From positions 18,584-82,583 of the forward strand of contig NZ_BLZO01000115.1 of NCBI RefSeq assembly GCF_014132355.1: 64,000 nt of DNA, read 5' to 3'. This stretch comes from Okeania sp. KiyG1. Lineage in GTDB: Bacteria > Cyanobacteriota > Cyanobacteriia > Cyanobacteriales > Microcoleaceae. Made by a program: the position numbers and the translations under genes. The notes under the pieces were generated by a model. The model was not told where the DNA came from. It saw only the letters and a program-made list of their open reading frames with translations, and ran no database searches. Shown piece after piece: positions 51,397 through 61,155 of this stretch (its first letter is position 1; every line of letters begins with the position of its first letter).

Positions 51397-52600
51397 ATGG
51401 ATACAAAAGCTTTTACCAGGGCGCTAAAAAAATCTGAGAATTATAACCGCAAAGGGTTTGGTCATGCTGAAGAAGTCGCCACAGTTATGCAGTCTGTTTA
51501 TCAAAGTAACTTAATTCAACAAATTAAAGATAACGATTATACCCTGCAAAAAGGGGATGTTACTATCAAACTCGCAAAAGCTTTTGGTTTTTGTTGGGGT
51601 GTTGAAAGGTCAGTAGCTATAGCTTATGAAACTCGTCAACATTTTCCTAACCAACAAATTTGGATTACTTATGAACTAATTCATAATCCTTCTGTTAATC
51701 AAGATATGAGGGATATGAAAGTTAAATTTATTCCTGTAATTGATGGTAAAAAGATTTTTCTGTAGTGGGAGATAATGATGTTGTAATATTACCTGCTTTT
51801 GGTGCAAGTATTCAGGAAATGCAGATATTAAAGGAAAAAAATTGCCAAATTGTTGATACTACTTGCCCTTGGGTTTCTAAAGTTTGGAATAGCGTAGAAA
51901 AACAGAAAAAGAAAAATTTACTTCTATTATTCACGGTAAATATAATCACGCAGAAACTATAGCTACTAGCTCTTTTGCTGATAAATATTTGATAGTTCTG
52001 AATAAATCACAAGCAGAATATGTCTGCGATTATATTCTCAATGGTGGCAACCGTGATGAGTTTATGGATAAGTTTAAACTAGCTCATTCTGAAGGTTTCG
52101 ATCCGGATTTAGATTTAGAACAAATTGGTATTGCTAATCAGACTACTATGCTGAAGAGTGAAACTGAAGAAATAGGAAAGTTGCTGGAACGAACAATGAT
52201 GAAAAAGTACGGACCGGATAAATTAAATGAGCATTATCAAAATTTTAATACTATCTGCGACGCGACTCAAGAACGGCAAGATGCAATGACGAGTTTATTC
52301 GATGAAAAGTTAGATTTAATGGTAGTAATAGGAGGTTTTAATTCTTCTAATACGACTCATTTACAGGAAATGGCAATAGAAAATGGCATTCCTTCCTATC
52401 ATATTGATGATGCTAAAAGAATTTTATCTGGGAATATAATTGAACATAAACCTTTAGGAAATGAGGTAAAAATATCCGAAGGTTGGTTGCCTGAAGGTCA
52501 GATAGTTGTAGGTGTGACTTCTGGCGCTTCAACTCCAGATAAAGCTGTTGAAGAGATTATTAATAAAATTTTGGAGATGAAGTTAGTTACTGTGAATTAA
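51397..52600 (+). pseudogene. ispH: 4-hydroxy-3-methylbut-2-enyl diphosphate reductase, two frameshifts
   Basis: The last enzyme of the MEP isoprenoid pathway, split over three frames: 51397-51765, 51765-51962 and on to 52600. Adding one A to the run at 51748-51752 and one T to the run at 51917-51919 restores one frame of about 400 residues. The three cluster-binding Cys regions are present: [27 protein letters not shown] and [27 protein letters not shown] and [18 protein letters not shown] complete the family pattern. IspH is normally essential in cyanobacteria because no mevalonate route exists, so sequencing error is likely. Confidence 0.9.
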
Positions 52601-52674
52601 ATATTAGTCTGTTTTAATTGAGAAAATTTAGTGGTGATTCTTAATTTGATAGTTTCACCACTACTAGAAAAAAA

Positions 52675-52886
52675 GGCGTTGCTGATTCTGGGTATGATGC
52701 AGAGCTACCCGAGCAAGCCAATTTTGGGGGGAAGAAACTCTGAAAGTCCCCCTTTTTATCCCCCTCCCGTCCCCCGCAGGATCGGGGGAAGCCAGAAGAT
52801 GCTGCACTTTTTGTTGAATGGGGGATGCGCGGGGGCGAAGGCGAGAACCAAACAATCGCGCATTCATACTTCCATTCAGCAACGCC
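52675..52886. repeat. MITE-like element, GGCGTTGC family, copy 2
   Basis: GGCGTTGCTGATTCTGGG at the left is mirrored by TCCATTCAGCAACGCC at the right. The inside contains GGGGGGAAG..CCCCCTTTTT and CCCGCAGGATCGGGG blocks. Open frames on both strands are translations of the element. Confidence 0.75.
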
Positions 52887-53047
52887 GAAAAAAATTAGGG
52901 GTTGCTGAATTGAGCTGCGGAAAAAATCTCTCCAAAAAAGCCCAACTGTCTCGCCCATTTGCTGCACTGAACTTTAGACAAAAGAGAAGGCGTTTGCCAC
53001 TCGCCAAATTTGCATCGCCTTCTCCTTGCAAAAAAACAGAGATAGGA

Positions 53048-53509
53048 TTACTTCTTCGTAATTCCCTGAATACTAGAATAGGGTTGAATCTTAGAGATGA
53101 ACATTGTACCAACATCTCCGTAACATTCAGAGTTAGGCTTGTTAAAGCTATAGACCATACTAATAGCATTGCGATACCTATTTATAACTCCCCTGTTTTT
53201 AGCGAAAGAATCTTCTGGGTTTTCTATAGGAGCTAATTTAAACCTGATAAAGTTGTTGTATTTACCTGACAATTTACCTTTGAAAACTCGATCCGGGAAA
53301 CACTTTGTGTTACCTATCACCGAGATGCCGTACACATCCTTTCCTTCATTTTTGATGTCCATTTCTACTACACCATTGTAATTAGGTGCATTTAGGCTAG
53401 TCCATGTTCCCATCCAGTAACCACTAAGATCTCCTTCGGTCTCAGCAGCTCTCGCGGGAGAGGAAATTAACAATATTGAAACAAGAAAAATAATTATTGC
53501 GCGTATCAT
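53048..53509 (-). CDS. Small secreted protein of unknown function
   Basis: A 153-residue protein with a clear signal peptide (RAIIIFLVSILLISSPARA). The mature part begins around ETEGDLSGYWMGTWTS, with alternating hydrophobic strands (NGVVEMDIKNEGKDVYGISV) and two Cys residues (NTKCFPD and NSECYGD) that could form a disulfide. It reads like a small beta-barrel or lipocalin-like fold, but no family was recognised. AGGAGTC precedes the ATG (TTTTTGACTCC on the plus strand at 53510-53520), supporting the start. Expressed toward a MITE at its 3' side. Confidence 0.6.
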   Translation of the reverse strand: MIRAIIIFLVSILLISSPARAAETEGDLSGYWMGTWTSLNAPNYNGVVEMDIKNEGKDVYGISVIGNTKCFPDRVFKGKLSGKYNNFIRFKLAPIENPEDSFAKNRGVINRYRNAISMVYSFNKPNSECYGDVGTMFISKIQPYSSIQGITKK

Positions 53510-53520
53510 TTTTGACTCCT

Positions 53521-54144
53521 TGAGGAATGTTTAAGTTGACTAGGCTTTAACTCAGCCATCTTTTCACTTGAGGGCGAGTTAATGTAGGTTAGATTGAGTG
53601 AGGTCTAACTTAGAATTGTCTTGCACCTTCTAAAAATCTAGACAATCCTAGACACGCTCTTCATCGGTGATGTTAAGGGATTTTCCGACTCACCTGTCCA
53701 TAAGTCTACTGGCACGGGAAGGTTAATGTTCCGCTCAAGCACATTGAGTTTAGGATTCCCTCGGGGTTTTCATCTCTGATGAAAAGTCGAGTGCAAAACA
53801 CTCAATAATAGTTGCTAAAATCCTCTGGTCTTAGCAGACGTATGTGATAATAACACAAATTAAAGGCGTAAAAACATAGACATTTTGTAGATATAAGTCT
53901 TGGATAGTCTATGTTTTTAAGTTCTAGCAAGCAACAGTACAATATTCTGTTCTGTATGGCGTTACAATTACCACAAATTACCGATAAATGTCAATTCCTT
54001 CGTACTTTCCATCTGAATCTGCTCCTTATACTTCAGAATTTCCGGTGGTTAAATTATTAAACTATTGGATAATTAATAATTAATAATTAATAATTAATAA
54101 TTAAAGATATTTTTCATTATCCATTATCAATTAATAAGTATCGG
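53521..54144. other. Intergenic region without recognised genes
   Basis: No gene is supported. Features seen: GGTTAGATTGAGTGAGGTCTAAC (53587-53609), a stem TTTTCATCTCTGATGAAAA (53768-53786) followed by GAGTGCAAAACACTC, and AATTAATAATT direct repeats at 54068-54103. The stem region might be the remaining left end of the tnpB-type element that follows, but this is a guess. Confidence 0.4.
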
Positions 54145-54273
54145 TTGAAAAATACAGAAGTCGTAAATTTAGCTGTATTGGGAGATGACAAGAAAAAATG
54201 GCGACCTAGAAAATATAGTTATAGTCGTTGGGGTTGTCAATTAAAATTGAGATTTCCTATAGTTAAATTGTAA
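54145..54273 (+). pseudogene. Rpn/PD-(D/E)XK nuclease-family gene, 5' remnant
   Basis: Reads LKNTEVVNLAVLGDDKKKWR, then PRKYSYSRWGCQLKLRFPIV, K, L and stop. The segment from VVNLAVLGD to LRFPIVKL is typical of the middle part of cyanobacterial Rpn-like putative nucleases (PD-(D/E)XK transposase-associated family), as far as I remember it. Sequence upstream is AT-rich repeats, so the true start is lost. The downstream half is at 55911-56275. Confidence 0.6.
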
Positions 54274-54484
54274 GCATTCAGCCGTCAGCCATCAGCTAGC
54301 CTCCTCCGGAGGAACTGCGGACTTCAGCTATTACTTTTAGTTTAGGATAAAAGCAATATTTAATTGTCTTACTACAAAAGTTGCTTCCCTTCCTTGCCCT
54401 TAAAGTCAGTTGTTAATTTAAACACTGTCCTTAACAAGAGAATCTTGTTGCTGATAGCTGACTGCTAATAGCTGAATGCTTACA
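54272..54484. repeat. GTAAGCATTCAGC inverted-repeat element
   Basis: GTAAGCATTCAGCCGTCAGC on the left is mirrored by GCTGACTGCTAATAGCTGAA and TGCTTAC on the right. The inside has AGCCTCCTCCGGAGGAACT, a palindrome shared with 16905-16938 and 3373-3395. It begins exactly where the nuclease reading frame stops. Confidence 0.65.
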
Positions 54485-54495
54485 AAATCCTCTCG

Positions 54496-55792
54496 TTAGA
54501 TTGGAAATTGACATCCTCCCCGGCCTAAAGGCACGGGGATTCCTACCGAGCCGTAACTCCTCGGTGGGTTGACGTTTTGCTTCGCATAGCTGTCGCTAAC
54601 AATGGCTGCTGCTACCTTGGCGGTAGTCTTACACTTGCCTCCACGTCCGTTTAGTGTCTCGGACTGCCCGCCCGCGACTAATATATTTATTGCTGCATTC
54701 TCGTCTCTATCATGTTTTGCACCACAGTTGAGACACTCCCATTCTCGCACCTGAAGGTCTAGCTTCCCACCTTTAAAGCCACAATTTGAGCAAATTTGAG
54801 ATGTAGGCTCCCAACGACTAATTACTCTAAAATCGCGACCATATTTTTCTGCTTTTCCTTCTAAGAAGTGTCCGGAATTGTCTCCAACCTAAATCGGATA
54901 TTGCCCTGGATAATTTACGATTCTTAACCATCCCAGAAACGTTGTTATACTTCTAAAACAATTGTTTGGTTTTCACGAATTATTTCAGTAGATAATTTAT
55001 GTAGAAAATCTGTTCTTGTATCTTTCAGTTTGGCATGGAATTTAGCTACTCTAATCCTTGCTTTTTCATACCTTTTAGAGCCTTTAGTTTTATGAGATAA
55101 TGACAAACTTAACCTTTCTTAACTTCTTAATTCGTTTCTTGAGTGGTTTAGGAGCATCAACCTTTGTACCGTCACTAAATGTAGCAAAGGTTTTAATACC
55201 TAAATCTATACCTACTGAATTATCAGTTTTAGGTAAGATTTCTGGTTGTATTTCTACTACAAAACTCAAGAAATATCTATGTAGGGGCGAACGGCCGTTC
55301 GCCCTACGTCTTTGATTACTGTTACTGATGATGGAGCAGTAGGTAACTCTCTTGACAAAACAATTTTCAGCTTTCCAATTTTTGCTAAATAAACTTTATG
55401 TTGACCAACTTTAAACCCTCACGAGTGTAAACCTAGCAGTTTGCTTTGACTTTCTACTCTTAAATTTAGGAGGTTTAACAGGTTTACCTTTTCTCTGACC
55501 TTTAGTTGATTTGAAAAAGTTTTGATAAGCCTGGTTTAAATCATTTAAAGATTGCTGCAATGGTATAGCAGAAACCTCTGATAACCATTCTCTATTTTCA
55601 GTCTTTTTAGCTTGAGTAATAAACTGTTTTTGTAGTTCTGAGATAAGTAGGTTTCTTTTCTCCTGATTTATACTTTTCTTGGCAGCAAGCTAGACTATCA
55701 TTCCAAACCACACGGACACAACCAAATAGCTTGGCTAATTGATATTTTTGTCCCGGTGTTGGATAGATACGATACTTAAATCTAGCTTTCAT
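54496..55792 (-). pseudogene. tnpB: Decayed tnpB
   Basis: N-terminal remains at 55607-55792 read KARFKYRIYPTPGQKYQLAK, and the C-terminal zinc finger and last Asp are at 54496-54750 (REWECLNCGAKHDRDENAAI). Between them, several frames carry pieces such as the RuvC-like 'GIDLGIKTFATFSDG' region, with stops and shifts. The palindrome GTAGGGGCGAACGG and partner (55281-55307) interrupts the middle. The 54496 frame ends in a short tail containing CQFPI. It is a dead gene of the same family as the intact tnpB at 36816-38123, but not a close copy. Confidence 0.8.
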
Positions 55793-55890
55793 AATTTGAC
55801 TCTTAAACTAACAACATGATAACATATTTATTGAAATAAAATCAACTAAAAAAGTCGCCCGCTTATGGGCGAGGCTTTAAACCCAATTTT
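54500..55890 (-). mobile_element. Remnant IS200/IS605-type element splitting a nuclease gene
   Basis: On the transcribed strand the right end is GGAATCCCCGTGCCTTTAGG followed by CCGGGGAGGATGTC, a hairpin like that of the intact element. The left end is GCCCGCTTATGGGC (55858-55871) followed by CTTTAAACCCAATTTTTCGG. Flanking sequences are the two halves of a nuclease-family gene. The same left-end string, with one change, occurs alone at 62262-62294. Confidence 0.65.
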
Positions 55891-55910
55891 TCGGTAAATT
55901 AACTTTGGTG

Positions 55911-56275
55911 CGGTTACTATATGAGAGGGGTTATAGTAGAGAAATGGTGATTCAGTTGTTCAGATTAATAGACTGGATGATGATTTTGCCAGAGGAATTG
56001 AAAAGACAATTTCAAACAGAAGTATATAATTATGAGGAGGAAAAAAGATACCTTATATTACCAGTATAGAGGAGATTGGTCTGGAAAAAGGGAAACTAGA
56101 ATCTACAAGAGAATCAATCATCACAGTGTTAGAAACTAGGTTTGAAAATGTACCTACAAATATTGTGGATACTGTTAATCAAATTGATAATATTGAATCG
56201 CTCAAACAGTTAACTAAAACTGCTGTATTAATTGATTCTCTGGAAAGTTTTGCCGATCTCTTGTCTCAGAAATAG
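55911..56275 (+). pseudogene. Rpn/PD-(D/E)XK nuclease-family gene, 3' remnant
   Basis: The frame reads RLLYERGYSREMVIQLFRLI, then DWMMILPEELKRQFQTEVYN and YEEEK. After an A-run at 56041-56046 it shifts; adding one A restores KIPYITSIEEIGLEKGKLES and the open frame to the stop at 56273-56275. This is the C-terminal part of Rpn-like nuclease-family proteins (LFRLIDW, LP.EL...F, ITSIEE). About 80-100 codons between this and the 5' remnant are missing. Confidence 0.65.
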
Positions 56276-56328
56276 CGATCGCCCACCCGTCCGTTGCACA
56301 GACTTTTTAGACCGGGTTCTCTGACAAT

Positions 56329-57669
56329 CTACGCCAGTGTAGCCAGATTGGATTTGACAGCCACATTAGTAGCATCCAGATTAGGTTGATCAGTTACAGA
56401 TACCTGGAAATTTAGGGAAACACTAGGCTGAAATACTAGGCAATGGGTAGATCCTCCGAAATGGAACATACCCAACTGATCGCCCCGTTTAACATTATCC
56501 CCTACGCGTACCGTAATTTCGCAGCTGGATACTTCGGCCATACCTACCGCAACAAAGGCCATTAGGCCAATACCCCGCTCACAAGCATCAATGAAGATTA
56601 CAGCCCGAGTAGCTACTGAGGTAATAAAGGGCTGTGAAGCATTAGGAGCTGATGGATCTGGTTCGGAACTGTATACTCCCTCGTACCTGTTCTCCAAGTA
56701 GTAAGATCCATTAACGACAAAGGCCTTTACAATTACCCCATCCACGGGGCTGTGCCAGCGATGATAGCTAAGTGCACTTAGAAATGCCTGATAAACCAAA
56801 CCTCCAGCAAACTGAGTTGCCAAAGGGTCAAAATTGAGCATATTTTCCAGGGAGTAGGGCTGACCCTTGAGCCAAAACAGATCTGACAATTGGACATTGC
56901 TCTTGTACTGCAATGGGGCAGATTCACAGGCATTAACTACCGAGGCAGAACCCACGGGGCGTAATCCAGGCTTAAACTCACGTATAAAGAATTGGTCCCA
57001 GGAATTAAAGCCTAGATAATAAGGATCTTGAGGATCTGGTACTTGGAAAATTTCCTCGAATTTCTTATTTAAGCAAGCAGAGCTGTCTTGACTGGGTTGA
57101 CATGCTACAGCTACCATCTGCTCTTTGGCTGACTTGCTCAACCAGGCAATAGAGGGAGGATCTGCATCGGGCTCGCCATGAGCCAAGACATAGCGCGATT
57201 TCTCAGTAGTCAGAAATTGCCCCCAATATTTGAGTACTTTCTGAAATTGACGGTTAAACAGATCGGAAGAAAACGTGGAGTAGCCTGAAGTAGTGCCCAT
57301 AGGCCAGTCTAGTAAGGCATTAATAGGAAAACCCACCAACCCTTGTGCCTTTCCATCATTATCTACAATAAATTCTGGGGATGTAGTCATAATATTGTTG
57401 AGCAGACCCAGAAACTGTGGCCAACTGGTCACAGCTGGAGCTCCAGTAGGGTTATCCGGATCGTATATGTAGGCTTCGGTAAACATGGCTTGGGTAGTGA
57501 GCTGTAGACTAGGCGTATTGGCTACCAAATTTTGCAACTCCTGGATAGGAGGGACATAATCAGATGGATCGGCCACAGGTTTAGACAAAAACTTAGTTAC
57601 CCACTTACGAAGTAATTCCGGCTTGGATGGTAGCCAGCCACCCAAGCGTTGTTTGTTTACTCTCACCAT
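56329..57669 (-). CDS. PsiD-like phosphatidylserine decarboxylase family protein
   Basis: A 446-residue protein. The C-terminal half is a phosphatidylserine-decarboxylase-family catalytic domain: LSYHRWHSPVDGVIV (conserved His), IGLMAFVAVGMAEVSSCEI, and the processing site MFHFGGSTHCLVF, where cleavage before the Ser would make a pyruvoyl cofactor. The N-terminal 200 residues resemble the extra domain found in PsiD-type L-tryptophan decarboxylases (FNRQFQKVLKYWGQFL, PYYLGFNSWDQFFIREFKPG). Substrate could be an aromatic amino acid or a lipid; sequence alone does not decide. Start: ATG 57669 with AGGA upstream; a TTG at 57690 lacks support. Its G+C looks higher than that of neighbours, which may indicate transfer. 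Confidence 0.82.
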   Translation of the reverse strand: MVRVNKQRLGGWLPSKPELLRKWVTKFLSKPVADPSDYVPPIQELQNLVANTPSLQLTTQAMFTEAYIYDPDNPTGAPAVTSWPQFLGLLNNIMTTSPEFIVDNDGKAQGLVGFPINALLDWPMGTTSGYSTFSSDLFNRQFQKVLKYWGQFLTTEKSRYVLAHGEPDADPPSIAWLSKSAKEQMVAVACQPSQDSSACLNKKFEEIFQVPDPQDPYYLGFNSWDQFFIREFKPGLRPVGSASVVNACESAPLQYKSNVQLSDLFWLKGQPYSLENMLNFDPLATQFAGGLVYQAFLSALSYHRWHSPVDGVIVKAFVVNGSYYLENRYEGVYSSEPDPSAPNASQPFITSVATRAVIFIDACERGIGLMAFVAVGMAEVSSCEITVRVGDNVKRGDQLGMFHFGGSTHCLVFQPSVSLNFQVSVTDQPNLDATNVAVKSNLATLA

Positions 57670-58206
57670 AGATTTTAGGTTCCTAATCAAAAAATGGAAA
57701 TAATTAAATTATATACCTGGATATCTGCTATTCTGGCTCAGAATAATTAATAATTGAGAATTTAAAAATTAATTAATTCTACATTCTGCATTCGCGCATT
57801 CTGTTAAGCGTGTCTTTCAATTTAGCAATCTTAAATTGGTTGTGACAATTTTTATAATAGTTAATTTGAACTGAAAACCTTTCCCTAAAATCCCCAACTA
57901 TTGTATACCAATTTATTTGATAAATCCTGAATATACCTTTGATCGCTACTATAGAATTTATTTTATGCTCCTACTCAATACTTGATTCAATCTGGAATAT
58001 TTAGTGGTGTTGGGGGGTAACAATGAGTTAAACTTGGCTTTGGAAAATAAGGAGTTAAACTTGGTATGTAAGAAGTACGTTAAGATTATCGGGCTGGATC
58101 TAATCCAACTAATACTATTAATATTTGCTATCTATATCCAAATCAACGAATAATTCTGCTGGCACTCGCACTATCCTCTCTATAATCCTATAAATTTTGG
58201 TAACCC

Positions 58207-58473
58207 ATGGGTACAGAAGTTAACTTAGATAAAATTATAATTGATAGGAATTCCAACTCTAAACTTTCTGGTATTTCTATTATTTCCATCGAAAGAATAG
58301 TTAAGTTACAAAAAAATCAGGAAACTTCTTGGGTAAATTATCCTCTAATTAATTTAGATATATTTTCTCCTAGCTCTAATACTGCTTTATTACTAACTAA
58401 ACTAGATCGATCTAGTTGTGCTAATTTAACTTATTTTCAAGAATATTATCGGGGAAAAAGTTTTTCAATCTAA
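58207..58473 (+). CDS. Short hypothetical protein (88 aa)
   Basis: An 88-residue frame starting MGTEVNLDKIIIDRNSNSKL with a Cys in the C-terminal part (DRSSCANLTYFQEYY). I do not recognise it. It has no signal peptide or membrane segment and no ribosome-binding site beyond the GGTAACCC before the ATG. Codon use is not obviously abnormal. It may be a gene remnant or a chance frame; the region 57691-58206 shows no gene. Confidence 0.3.
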   Translation: MGTEVNLDKIIIDRNSNSKLSGISIISIERIVKLQKNQETSWVNYPLINLDIFSPSSNTALLLTKLDRSSCANLTYFQEYYRGKSFSI

Positions 58474-58556
58474 GCTGAGGTCAAAGAATTAATTCCCAGG
58501 TTAAGAGCTAGAAAATTCTGGGAATGATCAATTTGAAGATGAATATATGAAAAAAT

Positions 58557-59342
58557 TTATAGGATATTGTCTGATAAAAGTTTATTCTCCTGCACAACCC
58601 CATCTTCAAGATAAACTACTCTATCAGCAGAACTTATTATTCTAGGATCGTGAGTGACCATTAACACTGTACAACCACCTTCTTTTGCAAGACGACGCAG
58701 TAACTCAATAACTGTATGACCACTGTGAGAATCTAACGCTGCTGTTGGTTCATCAGCCATAATTACTCTAGGACTTCCACATAGGGCACGGGCGATCGCC
58801 ACCCTTTGTTTTTGGCCACCAGATAAATCTCTTGGGTGTAGCTTGGCCTGGGGCGCTAACCCTACTTGCTCTAAAAGTACCTGAGCTTCATGTTTTGCTG
58901 CCTTACCTTTGATACCCTTCATATTCAGAGCCACTTCTATATTTTCTCTCGCCGTCAATGCAGGGAACAAGTTAAACCCCTGAAATATAAAGCCGATATT
59001 CTTAAGTCTAAATTTGGCCAGTTGGCTTCTGGACATTTTAGTGATTTCTTGTCCCAGGATACATACTCTACCAGATGTAGGTGTTAATAATCCTGCTAAG
59101 ATTGACAGTAAAGTAGTTTTACCAGAACCAGATGGTCCCATCAATAGCTGGACATCACCTTTGTTTACTGTCAAGTCAATATTCTTTAGTACCTGGTATG
59201 ACTGTTTTCCAGATTGGTAGGTCATTGTCAACCCACAAGCCATAATTGCTGATGTGTTCAATTTAGCAATATCTCTATAAGTGGAGACATCAGAGCTTTT
59301 AGTTTTGGTTGCGGCAGCCATGTACATATTGAAAGTGGTCAT
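58557..59342 (-). CDS. ABC transporter ATP-binding protein, DevA/LolD-like
   Basis: A 261-residue ATPase. Walker A is GPSGSGKTTLLSILAG near residue 70, the Q-loop is FIFQGFNLFPALTARENIEV, the signature is LSGGQKQRVAIARAL, Walker B is VIMADEPTAALD, and the H-loop His is in VLMVTHDPRI. The set, with GFNLFPALT, fits the MacB/LolD/DevA group that powers membrane-fusion-protein exporters. The N-terminal 30 residues (from TTFNMYMAAATKTKSS to NTSAIM) are a non-conserved extension; a downstream start is possible. No permease (DevC) or fusion protein (DevB) gene is next to it. Confidence 0.9.
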   Translation of the reverse strand: MTTFNMYMAAATKTKSSDVSTYRDIAKLNTSAIMACGLTMTYQSGKQSYQVLKNIDLTVNKGDVQLLMGPSGSGKTTLLSILAGLLTPTSGRVCILGQEITKMSRSQLAKFRLKNIGFIFQGFNLFPALTARENIEVALNMKGIKGKAAKHEAQVLLEQVGLAPQAKLHPRDLSGGQKQRVAIARALCGSPRVIMADEPTAALDSHSGHTVIELLRRLAKEGGCTVLMVTHDPRIISSADRVVYLEDGVVQENKLLSDNIL

Positions 59343-60770
59343 AGTGTGACTTTATAGTAAGCTAGAGTGTTTCCGGGGTAGAGGAATATACCTCTGGTAA
59401 TTTTTGCTTATGCAAGCATTATTATACGAATGTCTTTGGTTACCTAATTTTTGGCTTTGGACATAATCATCATTGAATCTCTTTGACACTCTCACAGTTA
59501 AATCTCGCGATTATAACGGGAGATTCTTGCGAGTGCTGGCGCAAAGCTACGCTAAAACAGATTCTCGGGCTAGATAACAAATCAAATAAACTGAGTTGCA
59601 CCCCCGCTACTACCATCTCCAGAAGCTTTCTTGCTCCGTCTTGACGCTAAGGAACCCTCAGCAGAGGCGGTGCGCTTTTATTCAACCGTGTACCCCACGA
59701 CTATTTATATGATTATAACGCCAAAAATGCGCGCGGGTATTACTCAATTATTTTTCTGGTTGAAATTCGCATTGGGGCGCTCGAGCGTGGGTTTCCCGCG
59801 CAGTTTATATGCCCCGTATCACTGTTAAATAAGTGCGATTATAACGGGAGTCCTCTTCAACATTATTTATGGTAGGAAAATTTAAGTTACATCTGAGTGA
59901 GTTATTTCAATATTATGGCCTTTCACCTGAAGAGAAACTTTATTATATAGTTTCATCAATCAAATTTTATTTTAGCCTAATCAGCCCTATTATCAGAGAT
60001 AAAATTGAATAAACAGATACTATTTACTGAGAATTGAATGAGAATCAACTCTTTAAATAGTTAGAAGCTACATATTTGAGTCTTTGAGTATCTTCTTCAT
60101 TTTTTCCTGATTCAATTTCGGATTGTTCAGTGCTGGGCTTGAAAAATATGAATTATGAATATTGATGGCTCAAGTTCAAGTTATTGGCATAATTTCAGTC
60201 TACATCTTTAACTATAATCATAACCCCAGTCTTATGCTTTTGCTTCACAAATTTTTTTTTTCTCTAGGATGTAATTATTAGTACCCAGGTGTGAGTATGG
60301 CTCTGTATTTAAACTATTAACTAAATGAAGTGAAGTTATTAGTTTAAATACATAACAGGGAATAAAAGCGATCGCTAAATAAATTGTATTGCTTACGAAT
60401 TCTGTCTCTTAAAACACAAAATAGTTAAACTTCTTACAAGAGTTTCTGAATAGGTAATGGAAGACCGAAAAGATAAATATTTAGAAAGAAAAAGATTTAA
60501 TTTTGATTTTTGCCAGAGGTATGTGCTGGATTAATAATTTACTAATTATTGGCTTAACTAACTTCAATGTCATATATTTACGAGCTTATAGTATAAGATT
60601 CATTATGGTATAAAACATGGCAGATATTAATTAAAACTTATGCTTTGTTATAAAAATAAAAAATATTTATTCAAGATAGTTATAGAATATTTAAAAATAC
60701 AAATAATAGTCATAGAATAGTTAATTGAAAAATATCTAAATTGAAAACTTAGAACTTATACTAATTTTAT
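59343..60770. other. Gene-poor region with GCGATTATAACGGGAG direct repeats
   Basis: No gene is supported. The direct repeat GCGATTATAACGGGAG occurs at 59508-59523 and 59834-59849, with a related GATTATAACGCC at 59711, around a G+C-rich block of about 310 bp (ORF 59631-59828 is not protein-like). The rest, to 60770, is AT-rich with no repeats that I could define beyond a single GCGATCGC. Function unknown. Confidence 0.5.
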
Positions 60771-60880
60771 TTACAGCGGTTTTCATGATTAGTAGACCAC
60801 AGTAGGGACGTTCCATGGAACGTCCCTACAAGGTTTGATGTGTGAAGATGTGGTTCATCGAATGAGCAAAAGCGCTGTAA
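60771..60880. repeat. MITE-like element with TTACAGCGC ends
   Basis: The left end TTACAGCGGTTTTCATG is mirrored by GCAAAAGCGCTGTAA. The centre is the 28-bp perfect palindrome GTAGGGACGTTCCA plus reverse complement (60802-60829). The right half is also found at 10560-10592. Confidence 0.8.
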
Positions 60881-60896
60881 GGCTACACAGAATTAG

Positions 60897-61050
60897 GTGT
60901 TAGGTGGTAGGTGGTAGGTGGTAGGTCTGATAGTCCTCAGGAGCGTCATGGTATACAGCAAAGAGGAATACCAGGCACGGGAGCAAGATGCTCCCACTGC
61001 CGTACCTCCTAACAAACATTGCCGGACAATGCACCACCACTTATGCAACT
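60897..61050. repeat. TAGGTGG tandem run and GGGAGCAAGATGCTCCC palindrome
   Basis: Four copies of TAGGTGG (60898-60926) are followed by the palindrome at 60979-60995, then AATGCACCACCACTTA, a relative of the sequence at 46871-46884. The open frame at 60918-61106 is a repeat translation. Confidence 0.55.
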
Positions 61051-61155
61051 TCCCTACTACTTGCTTTCAAGAAGAGGTAGCAAAAATGTGTGATATTTGG
61101 TTTTAGACCAAGGATGAAAAAAGAATGCTGAACTTAAGTGACACTTCAATTATTA

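Noticed and set aside
52631-53236. 201-codon plus ORF and overlapping minus ORFs downstream of ispH
   Set aside because: They run through a MITE-like element (52675-52886) and the antisense of the secreted-protein gene at 53048-53509.
59631-59828. 65-codon ORF in the gene desert
   Set aside because: No ribosome-binding site, unusual composition and no recognisable motif; it lies between direct repeats of unknown type.
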